Position numbers and translations under genes: made by a program
Source: Ananas comosus
Taxonomy: Eukaryota > Streptophyta > Magnoliopsida > Poales > Bromeliaceae
Direction: 5' to 3'
Assembly: GCF_001540865.1 (NCBI RefSeq)
Contig: NC_033626.1
Span: forward strand, 13,703,701 to 13,767,700
Length of the DNA: 64,000 nucleotides
In this document: positions 30,301 through 41,487 of the stretch, one piece after another
How the letters are laid out: each line of letters opens with the position of its first letter
Numbering within the stretch: the stretch's first letter is position 1
The notes under the pieces: generated by a model
The model's database searches: none
Told to the model about the DNA's origin: nothing
The model's input: only the letters and a program-made list of their open reading frames with translations

Positions 30301-31767
30301 CGAGGATATACTAATAAAATGTGCATCAATTCCAAAGCACAAATATGTACAAGAAGGCACAAATAGTTGGATAAGTACAGATTAGAGGTCTCATCTTTCT
30401 TCTTAAGAAGATAATATCGAGAGGGAATGCAAGGGATCCATGAGAATGCAATAATTACAATGAAAGCCTAGCTTATAGGTGGAAACTAACTCATCTTATT
30501 ACCCAAACAACACCAAAACACAAGCAGCAACTGATTAGAATAAATAAATTTTCATCCAAGTAGGCTATTGGATTTGTACTCATCTAATTACTTTATTTAA
30601 TTAAAACTAAATAATTAAAAGAGTGAAAGGAACTACAGTAGAGTCCCAATTGATTGGAACTTCCATTATATCATAGAAGATGAACTTCAAGCCTAAAGCA
30701 AATCTTAAGCAATGCAGTTAACTGCAACAAAGGCGAGAGGGATCCTTAGAAAATCTATGGAGGAGAGCCCACAGGTAGAAAAATCCCTAGCAAGGACAAA
30801 GAATCAACAGCCATTGACTACTAGGACCTAAACTATGTCATTTTCCTAGCAAAAAGCATCATTGTTTGAAAACGACTTTGATAGGAACAGGTAACAGTTA
30901 TAGAATTAGGCAAGAGCAACTACATAACATGAAATTAAGAAACCAAATTAAAATGATTGATGTCCAGTATTAGTAGACACAAGCCAATCAGCAAAGCTTG
31001 TGAGTTCTTATCTATAACCTTCAACGGAAAGGATGCATCATTGGAACATCAAATAAGCGAGATTAAATCTACTAACAAAAAACCGACCGTCCCTAGAGCA
31101 AGTGGCAAAGGGCTTGGTGGTTGGTACTCGAGACCAAGTTCGAATCCTAGTTGATTCACATTTTCATCTAAATTTATTTCTAAATGAAATAAACGCGTAG
31201 CGTGCTACCTATCTCTCTCAAAAAAAAAAAAAATCTACTAACAAAAAAAAAACCCAAAAATCCCAACATGTCCAGGTCCGAATTATCTAAATGGAAATGC
31301 TACAATAAAATATCGATCTGGGTCAGTAAACCAGTAATCAATTTCACACTCCAATTCCAGAACCCAAAAGAGCATGAAAAATAGGTATCACAAACTTGGA
31401 AACATAAAAAAAAATTAAGGAATTTGTGTATAGCTATAGGCACGCAAAATATAATCTTTCTGTTTCAGAAAAGGGCAAAAACATATATTAAAAAAAAAAA
31501 AAAAACCTGCACAATGTAAGTAAATACTATAAAACCCTAGAACCACATCACCCTCAGCGAAAATTTAACCGTGAGAAAAACATTATACCGTTCCTAATTC
31601 ATGATTAAAGAATAACCTAAACATATTATTCAGTAAAATATTGAAATTAATAGATAGAAAAGGAGAGGGAGAGAGAGAGGAATCTGACCATGTTCTCCCG
31701 CATCGCTATCCTTGCGCTTGATGAACTTCCTCCCATTCTTCCCCAAAATAGATTCGAGAACCCCCAT
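27373..31767 (-). CDS. Nucleotide-sugar transporter (NST/TPT family of the DMT superfamily), At4g32272-type
   Basis: Multi-pass Golgi/ER membrane antiporter of the plant NST-KT/TPT group; substrate not assigned here. Seven GT-AG exons join in frame to 386 aa: 31767-31689, 30176-30025, 29576-29368, 29285-29192, 28359-28193, 28118-27948, 27661-27373. The N-terminus MGVLESILGKNGRKFIKRK is cytosolic and basic. Membrane segments follow from about residue 63 (VVAMTFNFTVAVGIIMANKV), then GFNYPVALSLIHYAAAWFLMA, SVGFYQMAKIAVTPTIVLAE, AITLAVVSVGVAVATVTDLEF, WKTTPITIFFFMALMPLLDP, LQWSGALALGATSATSHVVL and VALCGMSVYTYLNL. About 45 hydrophilic Ser/Lys-rich residues end the protein. The position of the conserved KIAVTPT and GQFKT lysines fits the family. 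The long first intron carries a SINE and intron 4 carries a MITE. Confidence 0.93.
28399..28697. mobile_element. Foldback MITE in intron 4 of the transporter gene
   Basis: The left end CCGTTTCGTTCGGGGTTAAG pairs with the right end CTTAACCCCAAACCAAACGG, with two or three mismatches over 20 bp. The interior has GT-rich blocks with repeated GGGGTGGGGT. About 300 bp, no ORF. The intron splice sites are not touched. Confidence 0.75.
31065..31248 (+). mobile_element. tRNA-related SINE with perfect target-site duplication, in intron 1 of the transporter gene
   Basis: Body about 31083-31230. It starts ACCGACCGTCCC and has GAGCAAGTGGC in the box A position and GGTTGGTACTCGAGACC then GTTCGAATCC, a good pol III box B. 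It ends in TCTCTCTC plus poly-A. An 18-bp direct repeat (31065-31082 and 31231-31248, AAATCTACTAACAAAAAA) flanks the body. Antisense to the host gene. Other copies are at 49846 and, reversed, at 35540. Confidence 0.88.
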
Positions 31768-31897
31768 TTTCCGATCCCGGAGGAGGGAGCATCACCATTA
31801 ACCTACCCCACTCGATCCAAAACCCTAAAGGGCATCAAATCGCCCCCTTTCGCTTTGCTCGGCGACGATTCTAAGCCATTGGAGGGCGGAAGAGGAA

Positions 31898-31945
<48 letters not shown>

Positions 31946-33780
31946 TATGCGTTGTGAGTGAACTACACTGGAAGAGGGGGCTCACCTGTTAACGGAATTT
32001 TAGAGAGCGCCGATTACTAAAACTGGAGACTTCGAAGGGCTTTTCTGCATAAGTTCATCATTTAATGCCATTCAGAATTTTTTTTTTTTTTTGTTAGAAA
32101 AAAATTAGTACAACCACCACTTCATTCATTTAAAATATAAACTAAGCTATAAAGGTGGGATATCACTGATCTCGGCTGTGGCGAAATAAAACGGCGCAAA
32201 AAAAAAAAAAATAACGATTACATTGGTGTCTCTCCACTGAGCGAAGATGCTCCCACTGGTTCGTCGACTGTTTAATTTTGAAGGCTCTAATAGATGGGTC
32301 TGTTTGAATCATTCATAACATCTCACCATTCCTGATCTTCCAAATGACTCACCAGCAAATTGATCTTTTAAAATTCAATCGATAAAAAATCTGAACACAA
32401 CTATCCAATATAATTTTAATTTTATATTTATATTTATTGCAAAAAAATAGTAAAATAAATTAAACATATCTCAATAGAATAAATCTATATCATGGACTAT
32501 AATCTAAATTTAAGCTCAAAGTATTTCTAGATTTGATCATAAATTTTTTCTGCTTAGTAATTATACTACAACTTGATGCAATACTTTAGTAATAATTTAA
32601 TATTTTGTGTATTTATTTAAATTAATTAAATTCCAAAGTTAAAACCATTTGGAATGAGTGACTTAGACAATAACAAAATTTAGGCACCTACTAAATCTAA
32701 CGCAGCCCACAACATGTTGTAGAATATTTATTCGTGTATTATTTTAAATAAAACTATTCTAAAATAAATATTATTTTTTATTAAAAAAACAGTAGCTTCA
32801 GCTGCAAAAGTGTAAGCATCCAAATTGTTGCTTTTTTAAAAGCTCAGGTGCTTATTTTGTAAGCTACAAGCTTTAAATTGTTTACCAGACAAATTCTAAT
32901 TGTCAGGTACAAAGGCATTGATAGCGTCGATAAATTTAGTAAAAAGCGGCGGTGGATTATTAAATGAGCTAAAAAAATATATCAATAGTGCGATATAATA
33001 TCATCTGAATTAGTGTTAGTATCAGTGTCAAAATTATTTTTGTTATGATGATCGCGTATTCGCATGGGCTTTACCATTATAAATCAAAATATTAACCCTA
33101 TAAACTTGGCCAAAGAAACTTGTTTTAAAAAATTTCAGATAACTTTAATTTAGATTAGAAGCCGGATTAATGTAACTGATTCTTAATATCTGCCGACCAA
33201 AAAAAAAAGGAAAAAAAATTATAAAAATGACAGAATTGTTTTCGCTGTCACGGTTCCCGATATATTCTATACCTGTTCCTCGTACGCACCTAGTCGAGCC
33301 TTCGAGATTCATCGGAGGGCAAAAATGGAAACAAATAATTTTTTATTTAAGACATACAAAGAAAAATTTTAAATTTTAAATTTTGAGAGATTTAGAATGA
33401 GTGTGGTATGTAATGGATTCGAGTTAAAATTAACATAATTAAGTTCGGAAAAAATAAATTAAAGTTTTGGAGTTAATATGTTGAGAGTGTCGGTAGGGTT
33501 CGACTATAATGCGAAAAAAAAATAAATAAATAAAAAATTGGACCCGAGTCTAACCAAAAACAAATCGGGCTCCACCACTTTGAACTTTAAGAGGGATTTC
33601 GCACCAATAACAAATTCCTAGCACGCTTTTATTCGGTACCATTTTGTTTTTTGTTTTTTTGTTTTTTTCTGCTTTTTTTTCTTGGGTAATATCACAGCTA
33701 CTCGCATGGAGCAACGTGTTGAGTGTCGGTTGTTGATCTCGACCGTGCCTCCATAAATTTTTGATCAAATTTATAATATA
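31768..33780. other. Upstream region of the transporter gene and AT-rich intergenic DNA
   Basis: A 40-bp (GA)n microsatellite at 31902-31942 lies ~135 bp upstream of the start codon, probably in the leader or core promoter. AAACCCTAAAGGGC (telo-box-like) is at about 31820. Beyond 32000 the sequence is AT-rich and without recognisable genes or motifs. Confidence 0.5.
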
Positions 33781-34072
33781 ATGAGTCTGCTTACTATACT
33801 CTTATAAGTATAGTCTCTTTTATACTCATAAAGTTTTGACAGTTAGACATACCCCTTTAATCGTTTTCATGGATTAGATCATACTATTCAACCAACCACC
33901 CGCTCAATCTTAGCGGTCACTATCATTCTAATCGGAGACCACTATCATCTTAACCGCATATTTCTTCATCCAACAGCTAAAAATTTATGAGTATAAAAAA
34001 CTCTATATTTATAATAATATGCTAGCCGAACTCTCTCTCTCTCTCTCTGTTTATATATATATATATATATAT
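33781..34072. mobile_element. Short foldback element, family A, ending in (CT)n(TA)n and an N
   Basis: Core 33782-34030, left end GAGTCTGCTTACTATAC, right end ATGCTAGCCGAACTC with the 'TAAAAATTTATGAGTATAA' arm. The interior carries the shared block (TTAGATCATACTATTCAACC) in reverse orientation. Followed by (CT)n, (TA)n and an undetermined base at 34073. Confidence 0.65.
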
Positions 34073-34073
34073 N

Positions 34074-34610
34074 GAGAGTTAGGCTTCCATACTATTTATA
34101 ATGCCGGGGGCTCCGGCACTATAGTATCCTTTTCAACCTTATACCATTTAAATTAATGATTTATACCGTTAAAATTGAGTTAAGCTATTTGAAAGTTTTA
34201 AAAATAAAATTTTATATTTTTTTGACATAGTTTTCTTTAGGATCGAATCATTTCAAATTTGTAAATTTTTAATGGCAAGTTTGTAATTTAACGATATAAA
34301 GGAATGTAAATTTACTCTAATTTTTTATAGAAAAATATTTTAAATTATCTAAATCAAGATTAATATCCTTGATTTTGAATTTAAAAGTTCTATCATCAAA
34401 TTTTAAAAAATGTTAAATTCCAATCGTTCATTTTGGCATAATTTACTTACTAAGTAAATGATGTGTAAAAAAATTAAAATTTTATTTCTAGAAATTTTAT
34501 ATATTCTAGATTATATTTAACGATATGAATCGTTAATTTGAACATCATAAAATCAAAAACTGGACTATAGTATTAGAGTTATTGTATTATAGATAATGTA
34601 GTATCTTAAT

Positions 34611-34642
<32 letters not shown>
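34074..34642. mobile_element. Long foldback element, family B (diverged), between microsatellites
   Basis: The left part (GGCTTCCATACTATTTATAA, GTTAAGCTATTTGAAAGTTT) is matched inverted on the right (TTTTATTTCTAGAAATTTTA, ATATTTAACGATATGAATCG, ATAGTGTAGTATC-like end). About 540 bp, no ORF. The right end runs into (CT)n(TA)n at 34612-34642. Confidence 0.6.
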
Positions 34643-36519
34643 ATTTATGAACTTTCTTTTACATTATATCAATTATTGATTATTGATGTGATCTACACTA
34701 TGCATGTGCCCAGTTTTTATAGATGAGTAATGCTATTTGTACATATATCAAATTTATAAACTTTATTATATTATTATATCAATTATTGGTTACTGATGTG
34801 ACCTACACTTCTGCTTGTGTATTTTTTTTTAATAAATAAGTAATGTTATCTATACTACTGTATTGTGCACCCTAAAACATATGTATGTAAAACTTATGCC
34901 GTTAATTCTTTTCCGTGTATATTGATTTTTTGGTCTTATCAAATTATTTTAACTAAAAAATTTAGGAAACCCTTAAAATAAAAAATGTAAAATTTACATT
35001 TCTATAATAGATGCACAAATAACATTTTTCGAAGGAGTTGGCTATATTATAATTCACATATAAATTGTTCTACGCTATAGCCATTAATAAAATATGATAA
35101 GTTGTGGAGTGTTAACTATTGATCAGTTAATGGGACCAACTCCGCAATCTTGATAATCAAAATTTTGATTTTGAGTAGTTGGAAGTAGAAGTACCATTCA
35201 TTCATGTTTTAAATAGAACATTTATTGCATAGAGGATTAGGTTACTAGTGTAAATAGAAGACCACAATTTTATTTATTTTTTCACTGTTTACTTCAATTT
35301 ATTATAATTGTTCATGCATTTATAAATCAGTTTATTTTTTCCAACTATGAAACGTAGCGGCAGTCGATAAATTTAGTTGTTCTATGTTTGTTATTTAGAA
35401 TTAATTTCATGTTTACAAAATAAAATAGTTTTAATCTGGATAATATATATTGCGACAAAATAATCTTGTCAAATCAGGGTATAAAACCTCCATGTATAGC
35501 AAAACTAAAATAGCTTATATATAATGTTTATTTTTATTGAAAAAATTAATATGCTATCTGTTTCGTTTATTTTTAAAAAAATAAATTTAACTGAAAGTAT
35601 GAATCAATTATAATTCGAACTTGAAACCTCGTATACCAATCACTACAAAACAGCTTATATATAATTAACTAAAAAGCAAACTCCAAAATGAAATAAACGA
35701 ATGAAACTTCCATTAATTGAGTTATAGGTTAGGCATACAACTTAAACTAATATGATTAAATCGTTTATCGAGTATCATTAATTTTATTATATTAAAATCT
35801 AAAACAATCATTTAAATTAGGCTTTCAAATTTGGAGACATTGTGCCAACAAAAGCTAATTAACTAACCCAAGCTGCAACCAAAATCATTGACTTATGAAA
35901 TCAGCTTAAATAAACCTAGTTAATTAATCCATCTTCGATATAACTTAATCTTTTATTAATAAGTAAATAGTTGGAATTAGATGCATCAATGGACCAATGG
36001 TTATGAAAAAACAAATTTTAATTGTATATTTACAAAGGCAATATGCTAAGCTCCCTGTGATCATGCTGACCACAAGAATGTCAACTAGAGAAACCATTGC
36101 ATGCACTCGGTGTGCCACGTCACCTCACGCACCACACCATCTTTACCTCACAATCCCCACCACAATTCTCAACCCAAATGGAATGCATTTATCTATTTTT
36201 GATTAATTAGTTTCTTTGCTATCTCACATGGTACAAAAAAATAATTTAAAATATATTTTATGTAGTATAACTATTGCATTTTTTTTTTTTTCATAAAGCG
36301 CACCTTATTCCAAATTCTAACATTTTTAGTGGCACGAATCCTGAGACAACTCCGCTCATTTTTTTATATTATTTTAAAAAATAAATAACTAACAGCAAAA
36401 TTATAGATAGACCGGATAAAATGTAACATATGATAGAATATAACTATTGTCATCTTCTCTACATAAGTGAGAAGAGAAATGCTTTATTTTACCAAATTAT
36501 TATTTTATCAATATAGTTA
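34643..36519. other. AT-rich intergenic DNA
   Basis: No gene seen. A short direct repeat of TTATATCAATTATTG-T-TGATGTGA-CTACACT occurs at about 34664-34700 and 34774-34810. A SINE fragment at 35540-35656 is listed separately. Reading frame 35997-36206 shows no domain or supporting context. Confidence 0.5.
35540..35656 (-). mobile_element. 5'-truncated SINE, reverse orientation
   Basis: The reverse complement gives GTTCGAATTATAATTGATTC, then a TTTATTT block, ATAAACGAAACAGATAGCAT and a short A-rich end. This matches the 3' two thirds of the SINEs at 31083 and 49846. The box A half is not recognisable. Confidence 0.75.
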
Positions 36520-37075
36520 GATCCGGCTACTATGTATCGGTAGAGGCAGCGGAGCGCTCCGTGGGCTAACCAAGTTGTTTTTCGATGATGCGGTTTCAAA
36601 TGACGTCGGGCTCGTTAACTTGATCTACAACTATTGAAAGTATTTGGAAACTAAATTTCAAATTTTTTTCAAACATCATTTGCTAGTGATCAAAAGATCT
36701 AAAAAATTGAATAATTTATGGCCCGATGTGGTGTGTTTTTGTGAGTTTAACGGTGTATAAACAATCCAAATGCGATGAAATTTTATAGAAAATTCTTTTC
36801 CATATTTAGAATAATGATCAGTTATATCTGATCTTGAATTTTAAATCTTTTAATATCATTTTTATGAGATTTTTTATTTTCAGCCATTCAATTTTAGCAC
36901 TATTGTTTGATGGCTAAATGATATCGAAAAATTATTGGAATTATAGTTTCTAATATACTTTCATAGTGTAGATCAACTCTAACGGAGACGCGATCGTCCG
37001 ATTTGGAAGCGACATATCGAAAACACTTTGGTAGCACGAGACGCTCCGTGGCTACGGATATGTATATAGCTAGTT
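36520..37075. mobile_element. Long foldback element, family B
   Basis: Left arm: GATCCGGCTACTATGTATCGG, GGAGCGCTCCGTGG, GTTAACTTGATCTAC. Right arm (inverted): GTAGATCAACTCTAACGG, GATTTGGAAGCGACATATCG, GAGACGCTCCGTGGC, ending ATATAGCTAG. About 550 bp with ~190-bp arms and no ORF. Its right side opens the run of back-to-back elements that continues to 40.5 kb. Confidence 0.8.
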
Positions 37076-37480
37076 TTATTATATATTATATATATATATT
37101 ATATATATAAGATAGTAGAGAGAGAGAGAGAGTAGAGGAGAAGAGTAGAGAGAGTTTGGACTGGCTACTATTTAGTAGTGCAAACTTGCTTATTGGGCAT
37201 GGGCAAGTGTTTTTAAGTCTTTGGATCAACTATTTTCATTATTTTCTAACATTGGATTAAAATCTCTACCAGTATGGAACCATTCAACTTAGGGGCCACT
37301 AATCCTGCTACCGATCTAATATTATCCTGACGTACAATTTTTATCAAGGTGTTTTAAAAACTCGATAGCTAAAAGAGGTTTTACTATTAATAGTATTCCG
37401 CTCTAATCTCTCTCTCTCTCTGCCTCTCTCTCTCGTCTTTCTCTTCTCTCTCTTTCTCTCTATATAATAATAATATATAT
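37076..37480. mobile_element. Short foldback element, family A, with (TA)n(GA)n left and (CT)n(TA)n right
   Basis: Core about 37158-37408, left end GGACTGGCTACTATTTAGTAG, right end CTATTAATAGTATTCCGCTC. The interior has the shared block (GGATCAACTATTTTCATTAT, CCATTCAACTTAGGGGCCAC). Microsatellites at both borders are mirror images (GA left, CT right), extending the inverted symmetry. Confidence 0.75.
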
Positions 37481-37770
37481 ATATATGAGTCGGCTGCTTA
37501 TACTATCGATAAGTACAGTCTTTTGTAACTATTGCGTTTTCTCCCCGTTAGATCTACTCTTTGATCATTTTCACCCGTTTAGATTATACTAATTAACCTA
37601 AGACACCACTAACCTTAGGGAGCACTATCAATTTAATAATGGGGGACCACTATATTCCTAAGCCAAACATATTTTATCCAACAGTTCGAACTCCATAGTA
37701 TAAGGTCGCGTACTATTGGAAGTATAGTGAATAGTTTAATTATTAAATATATATATATATATATATATAT
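37481..37770. mobile_element. Short foldback element, family A, flanked by (TA)n
   Basis: Core about 37486-37738: left GAGTCGGCTGCTTATACTATCG, right ACTATTGGAAGTATAGTGAA. Interior TTTGATCATTTTCACCCGTT and AGACCACTA-like block typical of the family. (TA)n at both sides; the right tract abuts the next element directly. Confidence 0.7.
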
Positions 37771-38423
37771 GGGTTATTTGCATACACGTTCCTGTAGACA
37801 TAGTGAATTGCGGAAATATCCCTGCAAAACGGAAACTCCATAAGTTGTCCCTGCAAAAGTCCTAAGTTATACAGATATATCCCTCTAGTTAAAATCCGTT
37901 AGTGAACTGTTTATTTTTTAACAGTTTTATTGTGAAATGACTTTTTTGCCCTCACAAATATATCCCTCCAAAAATATTCCTTTTTCCCTTCTCTTTCCCT
38001 TCCTCTTTGGGCTGCCGGAGCGGACGACGGTGGCGGCGCGAGGTCGGGTTCGCCGACGACGAAGAAGAGGGAAGAGAAAGAAGGAGAGGAAGAAGAAGAG
38101 GGAAGGGGAAGAGGGAGAGGAAAAGGGAAGAGAAAGATGAAGAGTGGGAGGGTTCACCGGCGCGCCCGCCGCTGCACCTCCTCCCTTGCCGGCGACGAAG
38201 AAGAGGGAAGAGATAGAGGAAGAGGAAGAAGAAGTGCGAAGAGGAAAAGAGAGAGGTAGAGGAAGAGGGAAATGGCGGCGGCCTGCTCGCGGCCGCCGCT
38301 GCATCTTCTCCCTCGCCAGCGACGAAGAAGAGGGAAAAGGAAGAGGGAGAGAAAGAAAAAGGGGGAAGAGGAAGAGAGAGAGAAAAAGAGAAGAGGGAGA
38401 GGAAGAGGGAGAGGGTTCGCCGC

Positions 38424-38455
<32 letters not shown>

Positions 38456-38722
38456 CTGCTGTATCTCCTCCCTCGCTGGTGACGAAAAAGATGGAAGAGA
38501 AAGAGGATGAAGAAGAAGAAAAGTAAAACTGTCAATTCATAATTTAATTAATCATGGTTAAGTATTTTAACCGTGGTTAATACAATTTTTCTAACAGACC
38601 TTAACGGTAGGGACATATCTGCATAACTTAGGTCTTTTGCAGGGACAACTTATAGAATTTCTGTTTTGCAGGAATATTTTCGCAATTTACTATGTTTGAA
38701 GGGACGTGTATGCAAATAACCC
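37771..38722. mobile_element. Foldback transposon with a GC/GA-rich gene-like core
   Basis: The left end GGGTTATTTGCATACACGT and right end ACGTGTATGCAAATAACCC are exact inverted matches, and similarity continues ~130 bp inward (TTGTCCCTGCAAAAG, ATATCCCTC). Between them, 37970-38525 is rich in GAAGAG and GGCGGC with several internal near-copies of GGCGACGAAGAAGAGGGAAG. The sequence is open over 202 codons on the minus strand, but the product is Ser/Arg/Leu-rich low complexity without a domain. The core could be a captured, degenerated GC-rich gene 5' end or expanded minisatellite. (TA)n on both sides. Long TIRs suggest a Mutator-like non-autonomous element, not proven. Confidence 0.8.
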
Positions 38723-38988
38723 TATATATAAAGAGAGAGAGAGAGAGAGAGAGAGAGTCCGGCTACTATGCTATTAATAGCACGAAACATTTGGTGCTAC
38801 TAAGTTTTCTGCCTTTAGATTTATCCTTTTGATCATTTTTACCCGTTAGATCATACTATTCAACCAAGCACATACTCAACCCTAGAGAGTCCACATCATC
38901 CTAACTGCACATCTCTTAATCCAATGGCCAAAAACTTGATAGCACCAATGACTTGGAGCTTTTAATAGTATATTAGCCTAGTTTCTAG

Positions 38989-39000
<12 letters not shown>
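38723..39000. mobile_element. Short foldback element, family A, with (AG)n at the left
   Basis: (AG)n at about 38732-38757, then left end TCCGGCTACTATGCTATTAA and right end TTTTAATAGTATATTAGCC with 'tagcaccaatgacttgg' arm. The interior includes TTAGATCATACTATTCAACC. Followed by (TA)n at 38994-39026. Confidence 0.78.
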
Positions 39001-39031
<31 letters not shown>

Positions 39032-39300
39032 TAGACTGGGCTACTATTAGTAGCAAAATTTCATTGTTGCTACCAGTTTTTTATCCTTTGGATCAACTCT
39101 TTTTATTATTTCTAACCATTGGATTAAATACTATAACCCAGTGGGGACCACTCAACCTTAGGGGGACCACTCAACTCTAACCGACTAATATCATCCTGAC
39201 CCTACAATTTTTCATTCAAGGGTAAAAAACTTGATAGCAAAAAGAGCACTTTACTATTAATAGTATTCCAGCCTAATTCTCTATCTCTCTCTATATATAT
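39001..39300. mobile_element. Short foldback element, family A
   Basis: Core about 39030-39278, left GACTGGGCTACTATTAGTAGC, right CTACTATTAATAGTATTCCAG-like end. The interior contains two adjacent copies of a GGGGACCACTCAACYCTA motif. Borders: (TA)n left, CTATCTCTCTCTATATATA right. Confidence 0.78.
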
Positions 39301-39845
39301 AGTGTGAGGTTACTATGCTTTTGGAAGCACGAAACTTTCCGTGCTTCCAGGTCGTTTTCGATATTACGACTTTCGAATTATCGATCGGCTCCGTTAAAGT
39401 TGATCTAGAGTATTTGAAGTACCTAGAAAATAAATTTTATAATTTTTCGATATCATTTGCTTAGTGATCGAAGGGGCTCAAAATCAATAATTATAATGGC
39501 CGTAGTGAGCCGTTTGCAAGTTTAACGGTATAGAAATATCCAAATCACGTAAAATTTTGATAGAAAATTTTTTATACTATATAAAACAAGATCAATATTT
39601 TTGATCTAAAATTTTAATGTCATATTATCACGTTTTGTAAGATTTTTATTTTCAGCTGTTGATTTTGAGCCCCTTCGTTGACTAGGCAAATAATATCAAA
39701 AAATCGCATAATTTATTTTCTAGATACCTCAAATATTCTAGATCAAGTTTAACGAAGCCGATCGACGATTCGAAAGTCCCAACATGAAAAACGATATGAA
39801 AGCACGGAAAGCTCCGTACTTCCGGAAGCATAGTAGCCTTACTAT
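39301..39845. mobile_element. Long foldback element, family B, well preserved
   Basis: The left arm 39301-39495 and the right arm 39650-39845 are inverted copies over ~190 bp: GGTTACTATGCTT / AAGCATAGTAGCC, GAAGCAC / GTGC, CTTTCGAATTATCGATCGGC / GCCGATCGACGATTCGAAAG, GATCTAGAGTATTTGAAGTA / CTCAAATATTCTAGATC, GATATCATTTGCTTAGTGAT / ACTAGGCAAATAATATC. The ~150-bp loop is AT-rich without an ORF. Very similar to the copy at 63241. Confidence 0.88.
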
Positions 39846-40536
39846 ATATATATATACATGTATATATATATATACATGTATATATATATATACATATATA
39901 TATATTATAAATATATATCATATATTATAGAACTAGGCTACTATACTATCGGTAGCACGTAGCGTCTGTTGCTAACAGGTTGTTTCGAATGATGGGCTTC
40001 CCAAATCGACGATCGGCTCGCAGTCTAACTTGATCTATCACTATTGAATGTATTTAGAAACTAAATTTTATTAATTTTTCGATAATGATTTTACTATCAA
40101 AAACTAGTCTTAAAATTGAACGGTGAAATAAATAATCTCATAAAAAATGATGATAAAAGATTTAAATTCATAAGATCAGGTATAACTGATCTTAGCTCTA
40201 AATAGTTGAGAAATATTTCTATAAAATTTTTCATCGCAGTTGGGATTGTTTTAGCAACGTTAAACTCACAAACAGCACCATTCGATGTGATTAAAATTGT
40301 CAATTTTTTGAGATCTTTTGATCATAGTCATATTTATGATATCGAAAAATCTGAATTTAGTTTCCAATACTTTCATAGTGTTAGATCAGTTTAACGGGCC
40401 GCGATCGCTCGATTTGGAAGCACTATCATCAAAAAAAATTCGTTAGCACGGAGCGTCTCCGTTGTACGAATAGCTAGTAGCCGGACTTTTATATTATATA
40501 TAATGCTATATATATATATATATACAGGACATAGTA

Positions 40537-40575
<39 letters not shown>
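39846..40575. mobile_element. Long foldback element, family B, between (TA)n tracts
   Basis: A complex (TA)n/TACATG tract at 39846-39929, then a core at about 39930-40488. Left: GGCTACTATACTATCGGTAG, GATCGGCTCG, CTTGATCTATCAC. Right: TTAGATCAGTTTAACGGGCC, GATTTGGAAGCACTATC, GTAGCCGGAC. (TA)n continues to 40575. Confidence 0.78.
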
Positions 40576-40579
<4 letters not shown>

Positions 40580-41487
40580 TAGGTTATTTTATACCAAACC
40601 ATCTTAAAATTGTATACATTCTTTTAAATTTTTATACTAAAAAAAATTAAATATATGTTTATGCCACTTTTATGGCATATGATATGTAAAATTTCTTAAC
40701 TGAGAATTTGAATATGGAGTGCACTGCACACTAAATCTATGTACTAGCATGGCAACTGTTGGTCTAGAATAATGTTATTTATTATTCATTCATTGATCAA
40801 TATACTTAATTATAATTTATTCATTGTTGATTTATTTGAGAATTATTATTGTTTGCAGAAATTTGTAAAATGAGAAATTTAATATTCTATGATAATAAAA
40901 AGTAAACACAAAAGAGTATGTTGTCTAAAAATAGTACTTTTAAATTAAGCCAAATGTAAATTTATAATTGATAAGAAATATTATTTTGTTATCATTAAAA
41001 GTAGAGTTGTAAATTTTATTTTTTTAAAATATATAGTATTATATATTATATAGATATATATATATAGAATGTATAATAGCATAATTTCAATCCAATAATT
41101 TTGGTGTTCGAATAATTATATCACACGTCGCACCTCAAGCAGATAGAGTATGTAAGTAGTATAATGATTGGACGATAGACGGATGACAATGGCAACATAT
41201 GGTCTACCAGAAGTTATCGTTCTTTCCACTTAATGCATCAATTCAAATCTTCTGATTCTTCTGCACAAAAAGATCGTCCGATTCCCTTGAAATCCGAACC
41301 ACGTCCCTCCTCTCGGTCCCTTCTCATGTCTCTCATCTCTCATCATCATCTCTCTTCCAACTTCCCCACCTTCTTCTTTTCTTCTTCTTCTTCTTTACTC
41401 CTCTTCCTCCTGCCTCTCCCCATTAGGAGATGAGCGAGGAAGAGAGAGGAGAGGGGGAGAGAGAGAAACCCTAACACCGCTCGCCCC
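40576..41487. other. Intergenic DNA and TMEM245-like gene promoter/leader
   Basis: AT-rich without genes to about 41200. From 41290 the sequence becomes pyrimidine-rich (CTCATCATCATCTCTCTTCC, TCTTCTTCTTCTTC), a typical plant 5'UTR. AAACCCTAACACC (telo-box-like) sits at 41466-41478, just before the start codon at 41488. Confidence 0.5.

Noticed and set aside
31899..31942. Evenly spaced short repeat that might suggest an array
   Set aside because: Plain (GA)n microsatellite; no CRISPR-like repeat/spacer structure anywhere in the window.
37927..38535. 202-codon open frame on the minus strand
   Set aside because: Low-complexity Ser/Arg/Leu sequence from GAAGAG/GCC repeats in a transposon core, no domain.
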